Source: Symbiodinium natans
Taxonomy: Eukaryota; Sar; Dinophyceae; Suessiales; Symbiodiniaceae
Reading direction: 5' to 3'
Assembly (NCBI GenBank): GCA_905221605.1
Contig: CAJNDS010002281.1
Coordinates: 270,001 to 315,000, forward strand
DNA length: 45,000 nucleotides
In this document: piece after piece, positions 1-9,238 of the stretch
Position numbering within the stretch: the stretch's first letter is position 1
Layout of the letters: each line of letters starts with the position of its first letter
Notes under the pieces: generated by a model
Databases searched by the model: none
The model's input: only the letters and a program-made list of their open reading frames with translations
Told to the model about the DNA's origin: nothing
Position numbers and translations under genes: made by a program

Positions 1-189
1 ACCAGCTTCGAGGCGTGAATGGTTTAGGGTTTCGGGTTTAGGGGTTAGGGAGTTTAGGGTTTAGGGAGTTTAGGGTTTAGGGAGTTTAGGGTTCAGGGTT
101 TACGGTTCGGGGGTGTAGGGCTTTGAGGGTTTAGGGTTTGGTGTTCGGGTGAAAGAATAACATCCTAACGGGCATTTCGAGCCGCCCCA

Positions 190-331
190 ACTCAGAGAGT
201 GCCCACCAATATCATTGCAAGAGCGGCAAGACTACAGCGACAAGGTCAAGGTTGCGTATGGCCGCTTCCAAAACTTTCGGCCCCTTGCCTATGGCGGCAT
301 GGGCATGCACCTGGCTCTCGAGATCACAAGG
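190..331 (+). CDS. Candidate exon, unrecognised protein (YGRFQNFRPLAYGG)
   Basis: One frame reads YSDKVKVAYGRF, then QNFRPLAYGG and MGMHLALEITR, which looks like natural protein. It stays open until a TGA near 345. A plausible acceptor is the AG at 229-230. The donor is unclear. It lies between a degenerate G block (20-155) and an element with a telomeric core (415-656). I do not recognise the family. Confidence 0.4.
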
Positions 332-414
332 GGGGCCCACGGTTGAGGGAGGGGCAGACGACCGTGGAGATAGGGCCGAAGACAGGCCTCAATCCGAAAA
401 GCCGTTAAGCCAAT

Positions 415-656
415 GGTGGCCCAGTGGTACCCTCGGTTGTGTTTTTTTGGGTTTAGGGTTTAAGGTTTAGGGCTTAGGGTTTAGGCTTTAGGCTTTTTTA
501 GGGTTTAGGGTTTAGGGTTTAGGGTTTAGGGTTTAGGGTTTAGGGTTTAGGGTTTAGGGTTTAGGGTTTAGGGTGTTTTCGGTCCCCCTCTAAAGCAACC
601 AACCCCCCAAAAGAAGAGTGCCCTTACTGCAATATGGCTAATTCCTGGGCTACCAA
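415..656 (+). mobile_element. Introner-like element with a telomeric array as its core
   Basis: The left end GTGGCCCAGTGGTACCC and right end GCAATATGGCTAAT...CTGGGCTACCAA match the two ends of the intron-forming element at 18320-18433. Between them, where the relative has TTTTTTTGGGTTCTAGG, this copy runs into TTTTTTTGGGTTTAGGG and then a 90-120 bp G array. It is read as one inverted-repeat element whose centre has been expanded into telomeric repeat. Confidence 0.6.
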
Positions 657-716
657 CTTCAGCCCGAAAGCCCTGAGCCGAGGAGTCCGTGAAGCCCTTG
701 AAGCCCCTACGTGGAG

Positions 717-801
717 GTTAGGGTTTAGGGTTTAGGGTTTAGGGTTTAGGGTTTAGGGTTTAGGGTTTAGGGTTTAGGGTTTAGGGTTTAGGGTTTAGGG
801 T
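717..801 (+). repeat. Telomeric array, G orientation
   Basis: About 12 nearly perfect TTTAGGG units follow a unique stretch (657-716) that carries no convincing exon. Confidence 0.95.
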
Positions 802-825
802 TTGGGTTTACCAGTTGTACTTGCA

Positions 826-910
826 CTGATAACCCACTCATAAGCCCCTTAAGTGCCCTAACATGGTGATAATTGGGTTATAACTACAGCTATGAGTGGG
901 TTTGTAATTT
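826..910 (-). mobile_element. Short inverted-repeat element, family D (copy 1)
   Basis: Ends TAACCCACTCATAAG and CTATGAGTGGGTTTGTAA form an inverted repeat. Its reverse complement shares the string GGGCACTTAAGGGGCT and the following GTGGGTTAT with 25708-25815, so the two are copies of one MITE-like family. No ORF. Confidence 0.6.
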
Positions 911-1215
911 CCCTGACCTCCAAGTGCAGCCCTAACCCTTGAAATCCTTCAAGACCTCCACCCCCGCAGCCCCAGACAAATTATGCCCACAGACGCCACA
1001 ACCTTATTTTGAAGCCATGTCCTGCGAATCCCAAATCCTAAACCCTCAACTCTAAACCCTAAACCCTAGCACCCTAAACCCTAAAGCCGCAAACCCAAAA
1101 AACCCAAACCCTAGAACCCCAAACCCTAGAACCCCAAACCCGAAACCCTAAAACCCCAAACCCTAAACCCTAAACCCTAAACCCTAAAACCCCACCCTTA
1201 AGCCCAACCCACCCA

Positions 1216-1314
1216 ACCCCCCAACTCGGCCTTTTGCTTCGGAGGTCTCTCCGCCCCGGTGCTGCGCTCCCTCCACCTTTCACTAAGTTCGACGGAGGCC
1301 TCGAAAACTGCCCG
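1216..1314 (+). other. Unique GC-rich island between C arrays, possible exon
   Basis: A 100-bp non-repetitive island flanked by C blocks. It is open in several frames on both strands (on + it ends with a possible donor CCCGAG|GTAACG), so neither coding status nor strand can be fixed. Confidence 0.25.
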
Positions 1315-1379
1315 AGGTAACGCCCTAAGCCCTAAACCCCAAACCCTAAAGCCCCAAGCCCTAAACCCGAAACCCTAAA

Positions 1380-1670
1380 CCCGTTTAACTTCAGCTTCGG
1401 GGTCGAGGGGTTTTACGCTGTTCTTTTTTTTTTTTGGGGGGGGGGCTTGAAGTGCATTCATAGGGTTTGTTCTTGTTGAGACATGTGATGGCTTGAGGGC
1501 TGTAGGCTTGCGCGCAGAAACCCCAAACCCGTAAACCCCAGAAGCTCAACCCGAAACCCCAAATCCCTAAACCCTAAACCCCTAAACCCCTAAACCCCTA
1601 AACCCCTAAACCCCTGAACCCCTGAACCCCTGAACCCCTGAACCCCTAAACCCCGAAACCCCGAAACCCT
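1380..1670. other. Non-coding stretch with poly-T/poly-G and C-type variants
   Basis: It holds an 11-T plus 10-G run near 1425-1446, a short unique patch, and degenerate CCCCTAAA/CCCCTGAA repeats from 1550. I see no exon with supporting signals. Confidence 0.5.
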
Positions 1671-1722
1671 GACGCTAGAAAACCCTGGACCCCTGAGTGC
1701 CTACGCGGTTGGGCTGGCAAAG

Positions 1723-1788
1723 GGCTGTTCTGGGAAGCCAGGACCTCTCGCACCCGAAGCGAGAATCATGCCACTAGACCAAACAGCC
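1723..1788 (-). pseudogene. tRNA-Pro(CGG)-like gene with truncated T arm
   Basis: On the minus strand the acceptor arms GGCTGTT and AACAGCC pair over 7 bp. The D-arm region GGTCTAGTGGCATGA and the anticodon arm CTCGC-TTCGGGT-GCGAG match eukaryotic tRNA-Pro with anticodon CGG. The T arm is reduced to CTGG-CTTC-CCAG: it lacks about five bases, including the GGTTC of the internal B box. The total is 66 nt against the usual 72. It could be a relic, a SINE head, or an unusual small tRNA; I favour a non-functional copy. No T-rich terminator is obvious downstream. Confidence 0.6.
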
Positions 1789-2005
1789 AGTGGCATTGCT
1801 GGCTCACCAAGACAAAGCCAAGACAACAGCCATGCACTGCTGACTCAGAACGACAAACACAAAGCATGGCTGCTTGTCTTAAGCAACTTTGCAAAAAGCA
1901 CGAGGTGTTGCACAGCTCTCTCACACACAAAACATGCTTTGTAGGACTTACAGCCTATGAGGCACATTGTGAAAATGGTCCCACGCGGGCTCTAACCGCG
2001 GACCC

Positions 2006-2218
2006 TAAAACCCTAAACCCTAAACCCTAAACCCTAAACCCTAAACCCTAAACCCTAAACCCTAAACCCTAAACCCTAAACCCTAAACCCTAAACCCTAA
2101 ACCCTAAAACCCTAAACCCTAAACCCTAAACCCTAAACCCTAAACCCTAAACCCTAAACCCTAAACCCTAAACCCTAAACCCTAAACCCTAAACCCTAAA
2201 CCCTAAACCCTAAACCCT
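2006..2218 (-). repeat. Telomeric array, C orientation
   Basis: About 30 units of CCCTAAA with a single-base slip at 2107. It directly precedes the 54-bp satellite, whose unit itself contains CCCTAAACCCT. Confidence 0.97.
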
Positions 2219-2459
2219 CTCTTACTATGTATATTTAAACCCTAATGACCTTCGTGACCATGTTGTTTTTTTTTCTGGGCCCTAAACCCTGACCTCCTTC
2301 GTGACCAAATTGTTTTTTGTCCTGGGCCGTGCCTCCAAAAACACCCCAAATGAGGGGGACCCCAGGATCGGCCCGGGTCCCAGTTCAAAATGCGATTTTT
2401 TAGTACTGAAATCGACGCTTCTGGGTGGGCTCTCGTTTTCTGGATTTTTGATCAAAACC

Positions 2460-3003
2460 GAGCCTTTGGGCCCTAAACCCTGACCCCCTTCGTGACCAAA
2501 TGGTTTTTTTCCACCCGGGGGGGCCCTAAACCCTGACCCCCTTCGTGACCAAATGGTTTTTTTCCACCCGGGGGGGCCCTAAACCCTGACCCCCTTCGTG
2601 ACCAAATGGTTTTTTTCCACCCGGGGGGGCCCTAAACCCTGACCCCCTTCGTGACCAAATTGTTTTTTTCCACCCGGGGGGGCCCTAAACCCTGACCCCC
2701 TTCGTGACCAAATGGTTTTTTTCCACCCGGGGGGGGCCCTAAACCCTGACCCCCTTCGTGACCAAATGGTTTTTTTCCACCCGGGGGGGCCCTAAACCCT
2801 GACCCCCTTCGTGACCAAATTGTTTTTTTCCACCCGGGGGGGCCCTAAACCCTGACCCCCTTCGTGACCAAATGGTTTTTTTCCCCCCGGGAAGGCCCTA
2901 AACCCTGACCCCCTTCGTGACCAAATGGTTTTTTTCCCCCCGTGGGGGCCCTAAACCCTGACCCCCTTCGTGACCAAACGGTTGTTTTCCCCCAGGGGGG
3001 GGC
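2460..3003. repeat. 54-bp satellite containing a telomeric motif
   Basis: About ten head-to-tail copies of a 53-55 bp unit. The unit runs CCCTAAACCCTGACCCCCTT, then CGTGACCAAATGG, a T run, CCACCCGGGGGGG. Two diverged copies lie at about 2236 and 2280. The block is bracketed by near-identical strings at about 2330 and 3018 (GCCTCCAAAA...CACCCCAAATG), suggesting duplication of a larger segment. Minus-strand ORFs across it are repeat translations. Confidence 0.9.
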
Positions 3004-3191
3004 CCTGGGGAAAGTTTGCCTCCAAAACCACCCCAAATGCACCCCCCACCCCACCCTCCCCGGTTTGAGAATTAGATTTTGGTTTTTCGGCCAATTGGAC
3101 CTTGAGCTTTAAGCCTACTGGGAATGTATTGAGTGGACTTTGTATTTTCTCAATGTTATGGGTTTCTTGGGTGGGTGGGGTTTTATTCCAG

Positions 3192-3208
3192 CCCTTGACA
3201 AGCTGCTC
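3192..3208 (+). CDS. Candidate exon end (ALDKLL), unrecognised gene
   Basis: After TTTTATTCCAG the sequence reads ALDKLL and ends at CTC|GACT. The next candidate exon also begins with GACT after CCTCAG, so the boundary shows the direct repeat typical of the resolved introns here. It is only 17 nt if the AG at 3190-3191 is the true acceptor. Confidence 0.35.
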
Positions 3209-3279
3209 GACTAGTGAATGCTCGGACTTGAGATGCTGAACCCTAAACCCTAAACCCTGAACCCTTACTTCGTCCTCAG

Positions 3280-3342
3280 GACTCACGGCGAGCTGCCTTG
3301 ACCCAGCAGCTCGTGGATGTGCAGAGGACATGGGATGGACTT
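3280..3342 (+). CDS. Candidate exon (DSRRAALTQQLVDVQRTWDG)
   Basis: Twenty-one codons after the acceptor CGTCCTCAG, in frame with 3192-3208. They read as an amphipathic helix. A short C array lies upstream and a long G array (3340-3477) starts at the end, the common flanking pattern. The family is not recognised. Confidence 0.5.
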
Positions 3343-3477
3343 GAGGGTTTAGGGTTTAGGCTTTAGGGTGTAGGGGTTTAGGGTTTAGGGTTTGGGTTTA
3401 GGGTTTAGGGTTTAGGGTTTAGAGTTTAGGGTTTAGGGTTTAGGGTTTAGGGTTTAGGGTTTAGGGTTTAGGGTTTG
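3340..3477 (+). repeat. Telomeric array, G orientation
   Basis: About 19 units, some variants near the start. It begins within 5 bp of the end of the candidate exon at 3280-3342. Confidence 0.95.
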
Positions 3478-3829
3478 GGAAAGAGGGTTTGGGAAATCTA
3501 AGGTTCGGGAATTGAGGTTTAGGAATTGGGGGACCGGGATTAGGGTCGAGGGTTAAGGCCCAGCCTCCAAGAAGCAGCAACATAAAAAACCCAACTTTGA
3601 AATCCAAGGCCCGGAATGCAAAGCACGCCAGGGAGCCTGTTGCTAAGCAATTCTAGGTCTAACGCACAGAAAGCATGGAAGGGATGCAAGGAGCTTTCGG
3701 GCTTAGAGTTTATAACCCTAAACCCTAAACCCTAAACCCAAAACCCCAAACCCTAAACCCCAAACCCTAAACCCTAAACCCTAAACCCTAAACCCCAAAC
3801 CCCAAACCCTAAACCCTACACCGTGGCAG

Positions 3830-3893
3830 GAACGGCATCCCCTGGCCGTGCACAGCGTGGACGCTGTGCCCAGGCAGCATCAATGCCTCGCAG
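3830..3893 (+). CDS. Candidate exon, frame uncertain
   Basis: It is bounded by GGCAG| and |GTCTTGG and flanked by C arrays on both sides. Two frames are open (NGIPWPCTAW... or ERHPLAVHSV...), and the minus strand is open too, so only the boundaries speak for an exon. Confidence 0.35.
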
Positions 3894-3935
3894 GTCTTGG
3901 GGCCCGAGCCCGAAACCAGCTGGGAGGAAGCCTTG

Positions 3936-4122
3936 AACCCTAAACCCTAAACCCTAAACCCTAAACCCTAAACCCTAAACCCTAAACCCTAAACCCTAAA
4001 CCCTAAACCCTAAACCCTAAACCCTAAACCCTAAACCCTAAACCCTAAACCCTAAACCCTAAACCCTAAACCCTAAACCCTAAACCCTAAACCCTAAACC
4101 CTAAACCCTAAACCCTAAACCC
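3936..4122 (-). repeat. Telomeric array, C orientation
   Basis: About 26 near-perfect CCCTAAA units. Confidence 0.97.
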
Positions 4123-4171
4123 TTTTCAGGGTCCGCAGTTGAAAATATTCTGAAAGGGGTCGATTTCTGAG

Positions 4172-4235
4172 GCCGGTGGCTGCGGCCGACGACGTCCAAC
4201 CCAGCCAAGCGCAGCAGAACGATGAGGCGCTAAAG
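4172..4235 (+). CDS. Candidate exon (VAAADDVQPSQAQQNDEALK)
   Basis: An acidic, Gln-rich reading frame after TTTCTGAG, lying between a C array and a G array. The donor is not clear. Family unknown. Confidence 0.35.
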
Positions 4236-4257
4236 CCCCAAAAGCCCCTAAACCTGC

Positions 4258-4440
4258 GGTTTAGGGTTTAGGGTTTAGGGTTTAGGGTTTAGGGTTTAGG
4301 GTTTAGGGTTTAGGGTTTAGGGTTTAGGGTTTAGGGTTTAGGGTTTAGGGTTCAGGGTTTAGGGTTTGGGGTTTAGGGTTTAAAGTTTAGGGTTTAGGGT
4401 TTGGGGTTGAGGTTTTAGGGTTTAGGGTTTAGGGTTGAGG
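4258..4440 (+). repeat. Telomeric array, G orientation, decaying at the 3' end
   Basis: About 13 perfect units, then variants TTCAGGG, TTTGGGG and TTGAGGG. Confidence 0.95.
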
Positions 4441-4783
4441 GTTCCGACCCCCCCACACCCGAAACCCAAACCCTAAACTAAAAACCTCCACCCCAAAACC
4501 CCAAAAGCCCAAACTCTCAACCCCAAGCCCAAAGCCAAACAACCCTAGGCTCCAATCCCGAGAGCCCAAACCCCCAAACCCCCAGGCCCGGAATCCCAGA
4601 CCCCGAACGCCAAAGGGTTTAGGGTTCAGGGTTTAGGGTTTGGGGTTTAGGGTTTAGGGTTTAAGGTTTAGGGTTCAGGGTTTAGGGTTTGGGGTTTAGG
4701 GTTTAGGGTTTAAAGGTTTCGGGTTTAGGGTTCCCCAACGCCCTGCCCCCTAAACCCCCAAACCCGATCTCTGCCATTGGCAG

Positions 4784-4843
4784 GTCGCGGAGGTCCAGGC
4801 CCCTCTGCCCAATGCGGCGGAGCTGTCATGGAAGGCGCCGCCT
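4784..4843 (+). CDS. Candidate exon (VAEVQAPLPNAAELSWKAPP)
   Basis: Twenty codons in phase 0 after CATTGGCAG|GTC, ending at CCT|GAACCC, a GA-type donor as used by the channel gene. It stands out from surrounding telomeric variants as unique GC-rich sequence. Not recognised. Confidence 0.5.
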
Positions 4844-5039
4844 GAACCCTGATTTTCCCGAAGATGCACTGACGATCTTTAGAAGAATGTGTGGGAGACT
4901 GGGCCCAATCTAAGCCCTAAGCCCTACACCCTGAACCCCCAACCCTAAACCCCAATCCGTAATCCCCAAGCCCTAGACCCTAAAGCCCGATCCCTAAACC
5001 CGAAGGTCTCCGGTGCTGGAGACCTAAACCCTAAACCTT

Positions 5040-5440
5040 AAACCCTAAACCCTACACCCTAAACACTAAATTTAAGAGCCTCCGGCTCAAGCCGCCGACC
5101 CCGCTGGAGCATAGTTGAGAGGTCTATCCCAGCCTGCTCGGCAGAGTTCTTGTGAAACGTTGGGGGGGTCAGGACAGGCGGTGGGGGGGGGGGTGGGGGG
5201 GGTGGGGGTGGGGTGGGGGTGCGGGGGTGGGGGGGGGTCCAAAAACGCTGATTTTGCTGAGGGCGCCCCTACCCCCCTGTGCTGAACCGCCTGTTTACGC
5301 TGTGCGGGTGGCGCCGTCCTCCACGAAAAAATTGTGCACCGACCCCCCCACCCCCCCCCCGCGTTTTGGGGGGGTAAGGAGGGAAAGAGGGAGGTTTTCA
5401 CCTCCTTTCCCCATCCAACACGCCGCCAGGGTCGGCGGAC
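5040..5440. other. Unique stretch with long G and C homopolymer tracts
   Basis: It carries G-rich runs at 5161-5237 and C runs near 5341-5360. ORFs in several frames are products of the skewed composition. I see no exon I would defend. Confidence 0.4.
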
Positions 5441-5690
5441 CCTAAACCCCTAAATCCCTAAATCCCTAAACCCCTAAATCCCTAAATCCCTAAACCCTAA
5501 ACCCTAAACCCCTAAACCCTAAACCCTAAACCCTAAACCCTGAACCCCTAAACCCCTAAGCCCCTAAACCCCTAAACCCCTAAACCCCTAAACCCCTACA
5601 CCCCTAAACCCCGAAACCCCGAAACCCCTAAACCCCTAAACCCCTAAACCCCGAAACCCCGAACCCCGAAACCCTAAACCCTAAACCGCA
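5440..5690 (-). repeat. C-orientation block dominated by CCCCTAAA/CCCTAAAT variants
   Basis: Mixed 7- and 8-bp units, including CCCCTAAA and CCCCGAAA. It runs straight into the acceptor CACCAG of the next candidate exon. Confidence 0.9.
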
Positions 5691-5694
5691 CCAG

Positions 5695-5730
5695 GTGCTG
5701 GAGGAGGCTTCTCGGTACCCTCTACATCCT
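5695..5730 (+). CDS. Candidate exon (VLEEASRYPLHP)
   Basis: Twelve codons between CGCACCAG| and |GTGAGCAGG, a donor close to consensus. The first three bases of exon and intron are both GTG. C block upstream, G-type variants downstream. Confidence 0.5.
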
Positions 5731-6004
5731 GTGAGCAGGCTCTCGGGCCTGGGTTCCTCAGGGGTTGCAGGGGTTTTAGGGTTTTGTTGGGGTTTTGAGG
5801 GGTTTAGGGGTTCTCGGGTTTTCGGGTTTAGGGTTTCAAGGTTTGGGGGGTTTTGGGGGGGTTTAGTTAGGGGTTTAGGGCCTAGGGTTCAGGGGCCTGG
5901 TCTACTCCTCGCCCATCACCCGTAGCCCACCCCAAAGTATCCCAAGAATCCCTGCAGGGCCCAGCCGCAATCAAAGCCAAAAACTCTAAAGTCGGAACCC
6001 GAAA

Positions 6005-6098
6005 CCCTAAACCCTAAACCCTAAACCCTAAAACCCTAAACCCTAAACCCTAAACCCTAAACCCTAAACCCTAAACCCTAAACCCTAAACCCTAAACC
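6005..6098 (-). repeat. Telomeric array, C orientation
   Basis: About 13 units. A unique island (6099-6190) separates it from a G array at 6195-6240; by the C-exon-G pattern that island may hold an exon, but I cannot fix a frame. Confidence 0.93.
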
Positions 6099-6311
6099 CT
6101 GCACATCGGTCTAAGACCGAGCTTCTGAGGTCTAGGGCACAAGCCGTTAGTGGCATCGGGTTTGGGATTTTGAGTCCTAGGATTTAACAAGGGTTTAGGG
6201 TTTAGGGTTTAGGGTTTAGGGTTTAGGGTTAGGGTTTAGGAGGCCTTAGTAGGGTTTGGGCATGAGCGGATTTTGAGATTGACAGGGTCTAGGCCCTTAG
6301 GACTTCCCTAG

Positions 6312-6346
6312 CATCCTGGCCGTCTTTGCCTGGCCCTGTTTCTCCG
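6312..6346 (+). CDS. Candidate small exon (ILAVFAWPCFSG)
   Basis: Thirty-five nt between CCCTAG| and |GTGTGCGG, hydrophobic. Low information. Confidence 0.3.
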
Positions 6347-6439
6347 GTGTGCGGCATGGGTGAACAGCCCGAAAACCTTAACCCCTAAACCCATAAACCC
6401 CTAAACCCTAAACCCTGAACCCTTAAACCTACACCCTTA

Positions 6440-6555
6440 ACCCTAAACCCTAAACCCTAAACCCTAAACCCTAAACCCTAAACCCTAAACCCTAAACCCT
6501 AAACCCTAAACCCTAAACCCTAAACCCTAAACCCTAACCCCTAAACCCCTAAACC
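6440..6555 (-). repeat. Telomeric array, C orientation
   Basis: About 14 CCCTAAA units ending in CCCCTAAA variants. Confidence 0.95.
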
Positions 6556-6583
6556 CCGTCCCAGTCGGCGAAGGTTTCTGCAG

Positions 6584-6634
6584 ACCGCCGCGCGGAACAT
6601 CATCACGGAAGATGATGAGGACACTGCCGGCAGC
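6584..6634 (+). CDS. Candidate exon (TAARNIITEDDEDTAGS)
   Basis: It follows GGTTTCTGCAG, is acidic, and lies between a C block and G-type variants. The donor is unclear. Confidence 0.4.
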
Positions 6635-7148
6635 TTGGGGTTTAGGGCTTAGGTGTAGGGTTTAGGGTTTAAGGGTTTAGGGTTTAGGGTTGTTCAGAGT
6701 TTAGGGTATAGGCTTTATGCTTTAAGCTTTAGGCTTTAGGGTTAGGGTTTCGGGTTTAGGGTTTAGGGTTCAGGGTTCAGGGTTAGGGTTTAGGGTTTAG
6801 GGTATCCTTTCCGATCACCCCTAAGTCCTAAGATCCTATAGCGCTGGATCTGACGCCGAGTGGCAGGGATCCGCTTAGGGTTTGAGGGGCATGGTCCTAG
6901 TGACACGCCTGGGGTTCGAAGCATAGAGTACCAGTAGAAGAAGGGACAACACATGTTCACACTTCCAGAAACCCTAAACCCGAAACCCTAAACCCTAAAT
7001 CCTAAATCCTAAACCCTAAACCCTAAATCCTAAACCCTAAACCCTAAACCCCAAACCCCTTGAAAATGAGGGAAGGTAGCCCTCTTGCACACCGCCGCCG
7101 TAGACCGAAGCTTACGAACCCTCGAAGCCTCGACCCGAAACCCAAAAG

Positions 7149-7214
7149 GGGTTTAGGGTTTAGGGTTTAGGGTTTAGGGTTTAGGGTTTAGGGTTTAGGG
7201 TTTAGGGTTTAGGG
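7149..7214 (+). repeat. Telomeric array, G orientation
   Basis: About nine perfect units, followed 50 bp later by a C block at 7264-7387 (inverted pair). Confidence 0.95.
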
Positions 7215-7263
7215 CTGCACCAATACCCAAACCCCCCTAAGCCCCACATCCTGAACCCGAAGT

Positions 7264-7387
7264 TCCGAAACGAAACCCTAAACCCTTCAAAACCCTAAAC
7301 CCTAAACCCTAAACCCTAAACCCGAAACCCTAAACCCTAAACCCTAGACCCTAGACCCTAAACCCTAAACCCTAAACCCTAAACCCC
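7264..7387 (-). repeat. Telomeric array, C orientation, with variants
   Basis: CCCTAAA with CCCGAAA and CCCTAGA variants, close upstream of the candidate exon at 7419. Confidence 0.93.
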
Positions 7388-7418
7388 CCCAAAGGCCCCC
7401 TAAAACCTTGATCTCCAG

Positions 7419-7475
7419 GAGAAGCTGGCGAAGCGCAGGGCGCCTAGCAAGGCCAAGAGCCAAGCAAGGCCGGCA
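7419..7475 (+). CDS. Candidate exon (EKLAKRRAPSKAKSQARPA)
   Basis: Nineteen codons in phase 0 after GATCTCCAG, strongly basic (Lys/Arg/Ala). C array upstream, G array immediately downstream from 7478. Not recognised. Confidence 0.5.
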
Positions 7476-7477
7476 GG

Positions 7478-8035
7478 GGGTTTAGGGTTTAGGGTTTAGG
7501 TTTTAGGGTTTCGGGTTTCGGGTTTAGGGTTTAGGGTTTGGGGTTTAGGGTTTGGGGTTTCGGGTTTCGGGTTTCGGGTTTAGAGTTAGGTTTTAGGGTT
7601 TGGGGTTTAGGGTTTAGGGTTTAGGGCTTAGGGCTTTAGGGAGGGGGGGGGGGGGGTGTAGGAGTGCAGGGATTTGGGCTTTAATTACAGTTTGGGGTTC
7701 AGGGTTTAGGACTTGAGGTCTGTGTTTCGGGGTTGGGGTTTGGTTTTTTTGTGTTTGGGGTTTGGGGTTTGGGGTTCTGGGGTTTAGGGTTTGGGGTTAG
7801 GGCTTGGGGTTTGGGGTGTAGGGTTTGGGGTTTAGGGTTCTGGGCTTGTGGTTTAGGGCTTAGCGGTTTTGGGTGCAGGGTTTAGGTTTTTGGGTTTTGG
7901 CGGTCGTAGGGTTAGGGTTTGGGGTTTAGGGTTTAGGGTCTGTGGTTTAGGGCTTGGGGTTTTTAGGTGGTGGTTTTCGAGGGGTGGGGGGGTTTGGGGT
8001 TTAAAAGGGTTTGGGGTTAGGGTTTTCTGGCTTTC
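7478..8035 (+). repeat. Long degenerate G-orientation block
   Basis: About 550 bp of decayed TTTAGGG (TTTGGGG, TTTCGGG, GCTTAGGG), with a G12 run near 7643. Both-strand ORFs here are repeat translations. No unique sequence is seen inside. Confidence 0.85.
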
Positions 8036-8078
8036 GGGCTTGTTGGGCTTACCCTTCAACTCACGCTGTGTCCGGCAG

Positions 8079-8150
8079 AGCCCTAGTCTAACTGCAATTA
8101 AGGAGCAGCCAGAGATCAAGAGCATTTGTCTACCGGGGTCCTGGAAATAA
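8079..8150 (+). CDS. Candidate terminal exon ending in TAA
   Basis: After TGTCCGGCAG| the frame reads SPSLTAIKEQPE then IKSICLPGSWK and stops at TAA (8148-8150). It may be the C-terminus of the upstream gene. A further CGACAG|...|GTGAGTAGA pair at 8168-8191 could instead mark a small exon. Confidence 0.4.
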   Translation, partial: SPSLTAIKEQPEIKSICLPGSWK

Positions 8151-8280
8151 ACTGATTTGTCTTCGACAGCTCCAAGCAAGTGTTGCTCCTGGTGAGTAGA
8201 GTAAAGCTAGTCGCCCCAACCGCCTAGGTTACTCACACATCCATTCACTCACACGGCTTAGGGTTTAGGGTTTAGGGTTT

Positions 8281-8480
8281 CGCTCACATCATATCATCAC
8301 CTGAGTCGACGACGCTACGACTTGGGGACTACGACAGTCTACGACACCCTCTTACATTCTACTAGCTTACAAGGTTTTGTTTTACTTACCCTACTAAGTT
8401 CTACGACATACTGTGATTATTACGACACTACAATTTCATTCATTCGGACCACTAGGACCGACTGTTCGGGACGGTTGGGT
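8281..8480. repeat. Low-GC unique stretch with recurring (C/T)TACGAC words
   Basis: The word TACGAC or CTACGAC recurs about seven times between 8309 and 8430 at irregular spacing. This is lower in GC than the surroundings. No exon assigned. Confidence 0.45.
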
Positions 8481-8532
8481 GAAATTCGTTTTGAGAATAG
8501 ATTTAGAGTTTAGAGTTAGAGGCCAATCGGAC

Positions 8533-8659
8533 ATGGAGCGAGGTACAGAAGGATGCGCAAAGCTTCGCTTCGGAAAGATGGCCATGTTCACTCAGGAGAC
8601 GTCGCATGCCGTGGACAACTTGGTTGAGACCATCGCAAGCGCCCCGAACAATGGAACCT
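8533..8659 (+). CDS. Possible first exon (MERGTEGCAKLRFGKMAM)
   Basis: An ATG at 8533 opens a frame that runs to the next C array, with GC-rich codons and a helix-like sequence (TSHAVDNLVETIASAP). It may be a gene start or an internal exon. The join to 8769 does not resolve cleanly in frame. Confidence 0.35.
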
Positions 8660-8764
8660 AAACCCTAAACCCTAAACCCTAAACCCTAAACCCTAAACCC
8701 TAAACCCTACACCCTAAATCCTAAACCCTAAACCCTAAACCCTAGACCCTAAACCCTAAACCCT
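8656..8764 (-). repeat. Telomeric array, C orientation
   Basis: About 15 units with a few CCCTACA/CCCTAGA variants. Confidence 0.95.
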
Positions 8765-8768
8765 CAAG

Positions 8769-8926
8769 CGGGGGAAGATCCTGCTCTTGGAGTCCTTCAC
8801 CATGCGCTCTTGAAGCTGAATGCCGATGCAGCCCCTGAGAGCGCCGTCAAGAATGACATGCGCAAGCTGTTGAGCCAGGAGCAGGGGCTCTTGATATCGA
8901 ATCCTTTGCAGATCTCAGAGTCTGAT
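8769..8926 (+). CDS. Candidate exon (LGVLHHALLKLNADAAPES)
   Basis: A frame of about 52 codons containing GEDPALG, LHHALLKLNADAAPE and AVKNDMRKLLSQEQG, clearly protein-like and helical. The start follows CCCTCAAG; a GT occurs after GAT at 8926. No family recognised. Confidence 0.55.
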
Positions 8927-9004
8927 GTGATCAACCCTACACCCCCCTAAGCCACACAAGGACCCTACAGCCTAAACCCTAAACTCTAAAGCCTAAACCC
9001 TGAA

Positions 9005-9145
9005 CCCCTGAGGCCTAAACCCTAACCCCAAACCCCAAACCCCAAACCCCAAACCCCAAACCCCAAACCCCAAACCCCGAACCCCAAACCCCAAACCCTA
9101 AACCCTAAACCCTAAACCCTTAACCCTAAACCCTAAACCCTAAAC
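9005..9145 (-). repeat. C-orientation block with CCCCAAA variant tract
   Basis: About nine CCCCAAA units (9015-9090), followed by CCCTAAA. Confidence 0.93.
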
Positions 9146-9207
9146 CCTTGTTTTCATATCATTGCTAGGCCATCAAGTTTGCTTTTTGAAGGAAGCCCCG
9201 GGTCCAG

Positions 9208-9238
9208 CGCGACGTGCTGCGGCTGCAGTCCTCAAAAG
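9208..9238 (+). CDS. Candidate small exon (RDVLRLQSSK)
   Basis: Thirty-one nt between GGGTCCAG| and |GTCAGGG; C array upstream, G array downstream. Confidence 0.4.

Noticed and set aside
1-160. True chromosome end at the window start
   Set aside because: The repeats are degenerate and the same motif recurs in both orientations over all 45 kb.
2460-3003. CRISPR-like array
   Set aside because: Units are contiguous and near-identical with no spacers, and the genome is eukaryotic.
2845-3331. Minus-strand ORFs over the satellite
   Set aside because: The frame follows the 54-bp unit and the telomeric motif, not a protein.
5087-5445. ORFs of about 100 residues on both strands
   Set aside because: Gly/Pro/Trp runs come from G and C homopolymers.
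7853-8179. 108-residue minus ORF and 93-residue plus ORF
   Set aside because: Mostly decayed telomeric repeat; only the last part of the plus frame (8079-8150) looks like protein.
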